Shown here one piece after another: positions 61,737 through 64,000 of a stretch of DNA of 64,000 nucleotides. The position numbers were made by a program, and so were the translations under genes. The stretch lies in the NCBI GenBank assembly GCA_964464825.1, contig CAYXKL010000002.1, positions 1 to 64,000 on the forward strand. Direction: 5' to 3'. Every line of letters begins with the position of its first letter. Position 1 is the first letter of the stretch. The notes beneath the pieces are model-generated. The model saw only the letters and a list, made by a program, of their open reading frames with translations. It did no database searches and had not been told where the DNA came from. The stretch is from DYJK01 sp964464825. Its GTDB lineage: Bacteria; Bacteroidota; Ignavibacteria; Ignavibacteriales; Melioribacteraceae.

Positions 61737-64000
61737 CTATGCAAGAACATATTTCTCCGGCATGCCTGAAAACAAATCATCTACACTAACGCCAACGTCC
61801 TGGCGTACCTCTACATTTTTAGGACTGCCCAGCGTATTAGCTGCTGTAATTGTTATAGTGCCAATTCTTGCGGCCCCGGTATTTGTTTCATAAGCAAATG
61901 AAATTGTTCCGTTGTTTGTTCCGGAAGTGCCCGAATTAATTGTTAACCATAAAGCGTTTGAAGATGCTGTCCAATTCATTGTTCCGCCGGTTGTGTTGGT
62001 TACTGTAAATATGCCGTTACCGGAAGCAGCCGGAACATCGATAAAATCCGGACCCACAGCAAGTGTTGGAGTAATTGCAAAATTTGCAACAAGATTTCTA
62101 TCTCCATTCAATTTAAAAGTATAATTGATATTAGTTGATACTTCATTTGAATTTTCAGTCCAATTAACGAAACTATAACCCATAATAGGTTGAGCTGAAA
62201 CGGTAATTTGTGTCCCGGCCGAGTAAGTTCCTACTCCGCTTGTTGTTCCATAATTAGGAGGATTACTGCTTGCTGTAACTGTGTACTGAACTTGTGTTGA
62301 TGTTTCAAGTTTTAATCCCCAGCAGTTTATTACTCTTAACATATTTCCGGTTGATGCATCTGTAACTTTTATTTTCCACCAGCCGTCGGCTTTAGCTCCA
62401 TATGCATCCCACAGACTTCCAGCCGGTTTAATCATCGGACTGAAAGGTGCAAGCTGAAGATTATTATATGTAAAGTTTGAATCTGCACCGTGCACTATTA
62501 AAGCGATTAAATCATTGCTTGTATAATTTGTATTGGGATCAGGTGAAAGCTTGGTTGAAAATCCGCCGGGACCGTATAATGTAATATCTAATCCGCCGAC
62601 AGATCCATGATTGATCATTAAAGCTGCTTCTAAATTTTCTACAGATAAACTTGTACCGGGAACAAAAATTGAATCATATACTGTAACTCCGGGATTAATT
62701 ACTGTTTTTTCAGAACTAAGAAAAAAATCATTCTGATCGTATTGTGCAACCGGAAATAATACCGGCGAGCTGTGAGTGTTTTGAGTTTTTGCAGAGTTAA
62801 TTTTTGCATTGCCTCTGAATCTAAGAGAAGAAGTCGTTTCTATTCCGCTGTTGGCTGCAGTCAGCAGATTTGTTAAATGATCGAAAGCATAAGTACAGCT
62901 TCCGGAAAAACCGTTTGTAACAGCACGGGTTGAATACATTGTTGATTGTATTTCCTCTTCAGTCCGTGCAGTATTTTTCCAAATCCGAACCTCATCTATA
63001 AAACCTTTGAATCTTGAACTAAGATCTGTATCACCAATTCCGGCACGGCCGATGTACAAACTATCATCATTGCTCTCTATTAATGGTTTTGAAAGAGTTA
63101 CAATTTCAGCAACCTCTTTTGCATTAATATATAATTTGGAAATACCGTCAGCAGAATTATAAGTACCGGCAACATGATACCATTTATCATCTGTAATTGC
63201 ATTTGCAAATTCTACCGTTCCGCCGGACCCGATATCAAAAGCCAAAGTACTATTCATAAGTTTCAAGTGATAATCCATCCGCCCGCCGCTGATTGAACTT
63301 GCTTTACTTACAATGAATTGGAATTCACTAACGGGAGGAGTAAGATCCCGGCGTATCCATGCTTCTACAGTTATTGCAGTTGTTGAGTTGAAGTCGCCGC
63401 TATTGGGAGCGACACAGTGAGAGTTTCCATCTAGATAAAGGGAATTATTAAAATCAAAATAATTACCGGGTTTAGTATTATAACTTACCATATTAACATT
63501 TTGTATAGTCCCGGTATTATTTACAAGACCGCTCCAATCTTCTCCGGACCAGTCTAATAAATAAGATGCAGCTAATCCTCCGTAAGTACCGTCATCACCC
63601 CGGTATTGTAATGGGATGTACATATTTTCTAAAATTTGAGTTTCTGTTCTGGCTACACTCCATATTCTTACATTATCAATATATCCGTTCCAAAAATAAG
63701 TTTTGGTGGTTCCGTCTCTATCACAGCCGATGTATAGTGGATCAGCATTTACAGCTAATGCACCGGATGCAAGATTTGCAGAGGCATCTAATTGACCGTT
63801 GATATATAACCGGGTTGTTGTCCCGTCGTATGTTGCGGCAACATGAGTCCACGTATCAAGCGGTATAACCGTATTGCCATCAACACGAGATGCAGCACCT
63901 TTCGGATAAAAACGAAGCTTTCCTTCTCCGCAATTCAAGCCGAACCAATATGATGAATTCCAGTTTTTTCCGACTATACAGTTGCATCCGTTATTAACTT
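61737..64000 (-). CDS. Large secreted multidomain protein (LamG, P-like, InlB-like, BACON), 5' end outside window, stop before the sorting domain
   Basis: The frame is open to the right edge (754 codons visible); a TTG at 63938 is not the real start, because the LamG fold continues to the edge. Domains in order: LamG-like lectin (WNGYIDNVRIWSVARTE), a second LamG (TVEAWIRRDLT, FKGFIDEVRIWKNTARTE) and a P-domain-like sandwich (GGLDITLYGPGG, ADGWWKIKVTD). A divergent InlB-type repeat (GYSFVNWTENSNEV) and a BACON-like domain (WTASSNALWLTINSGTSG) follow. It stops at TAG (61739-61737), right before the T9SS sorting domain. Surface adhesin or protease-associated roles are possible; no catalytic domain is visible in the window. 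Confidence 0.85.
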   Translation of the reverse strand, partial: VNNGCNCIVGKNWNSSYWFGLNCGEGKLRFYPKGAASRVDGNTVIPLDTWTHVAATYDGTTTRLYINGQLDASANLASGALAVNADPLYIGCDRDGTTKTYFWNGYIDNVRIWSVARTETQILENMYIPLQYRGDDGTYGGLAASYLLDWSGEDWSGLVNNTGTIQNVNMVSYNTKPGNYFDFNNSLYLDGNSHCVAPNSGDFNSTTAITVEAWIRRDLTPPVSEFQFIVSKASSISGGRMDYHLKLMNSTLAFDIGSGGTVEFANAITDDKWYHVAGTYNSADGISKLYINAKEVAEIVTLSKPLIESNDDSLYIGRAGIGDTDLSSRFKGFIDEVRIWKNTARTEEEIQSTMYSTRAVTNGFSGSCTYAFDHLTNLLTAANSGIETTSSLRFRGNAKINSAKTQNTHSSPVLFPVAQYDQNDFFLSSEKTVINPGVTVYDSIFVPGTSLSVENLEAALMINHGSVGGLDITLYGPGGFSTKLSPDPNTNYTSNDLIALIVHGADSNFTYNNLQLAPFSPMIKPAGSLWDAYGAKADGWWKIKVTDASTGNMLRVINCWGLKLETSTQVQYTVTASSNPPNYGTTSGVGTYSAGTQITVSAQPIMGYSFVNWTENSNEVSTNINYTFKLNGDRNLVANFAITPTLAVGPDFIDVPAASGNGIFTVTNTTGGTMNWTASSNALWLTINSGTSGTNNGTISFAYETNTGAARIGTITITAANTLGSPKNVEVRQDVGVSVDDLFSGMPEKYVLA

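Noticed and set aside
61737..61739. Genome-wide recoding of TAG as an amino acid
   Set aside because: clpB and the marR gene in this window end in TAG at the expected family length, so TAG acts as a stop.

Overview
The window is AT-rich chromosomal DNA (about one third G+C by eye). It looks like a free-living member of the Bacteroidota/Ignavibacteriota side of the FCB group, most likely Ignavibacteria. The indicators are a type IX secretion sorting domain containing NYPNPFNPST, a GWxTD-domain TPR protein, DUF5916 and DUF3078 outer-membrane proteins, a PorT-like barrel and an SusB-like GH97 enzyme. Several promoters nevertheless fit the ordinary TTGnnn-17-TATAAT pattern rather than the Bacteroidetes -33/-7 type. 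I saw no rRNA, tRNA, CRISPR array, prophage or intact insertion sequence.

Layout. 1-9 kb (mostly minus strand): partial GH97 alpha-glucosidase, SGNH hydrolase, DEAD-box helicase, a small membrane protein with bacterioferritin, the GWxTD protein and a PadR regulator. 9-15 kb: a SIR2-like protein, then mnmE-mnmG-rsmG with two parS-like sites between mnmE and mnmG. 15-20 kb: clpB, a short YdeI-like gene, nhaA and a frameshifted outer-membrane barrel gene. 20-25 kb: the minus-strand operon lysC-asd-thrB-thrC, preceded by a promoter and a threonine-rich 22-codon leader ORF. 25-28 kb: a YceI/MarR/VOC dioxygenase/cupin/esterase operon that resembles quinone-detoxification (mhq) genes and has a palindrome inside its promoter. 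28-30 kb: a compact type II restriction-modification pair of the MvaI/BcnI family. 30-34.4 kb: kdpDE facing a KimA-like potassium transporter, with two tandem 11-bp repeats at the transporter promoter.

34-46 kb holds housekeeping and envelope genes (sufE, lipoprotein, DUF3078, uvrB, SRPBCC, DUF5916, TPR histidine kinase), several hairpin or MITE-like repeats, and the remnant of a DUF262 gene. 46-58 kb: cstA, a C1-family peptidase homologue whose catalytic Cys is Gly, isoaspartyl peptidase, HAD phosphatase, enoyl-CoA hydratase, class D beta-lactamase, MOSC protein, trmB and thiolase. 58-61.5 kb: a peroxide-defence cluster (Fur/PerR-type regulator, peroxiredoxin, catalase). The right edge carries a large secreted LamG/P-domain/BACON protein whose T9SS sorting domain is cut off by one in-frame TAG.

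The observations most worth checking are the Thr-rich leader of the lysC operon, the amber codon before the sorting domain, the Cys-to-Gly peptidase homologue, the parS-like pair between mnmE and mnmG, and the 11-bp tandem repeats in front of the KimA-like gene.
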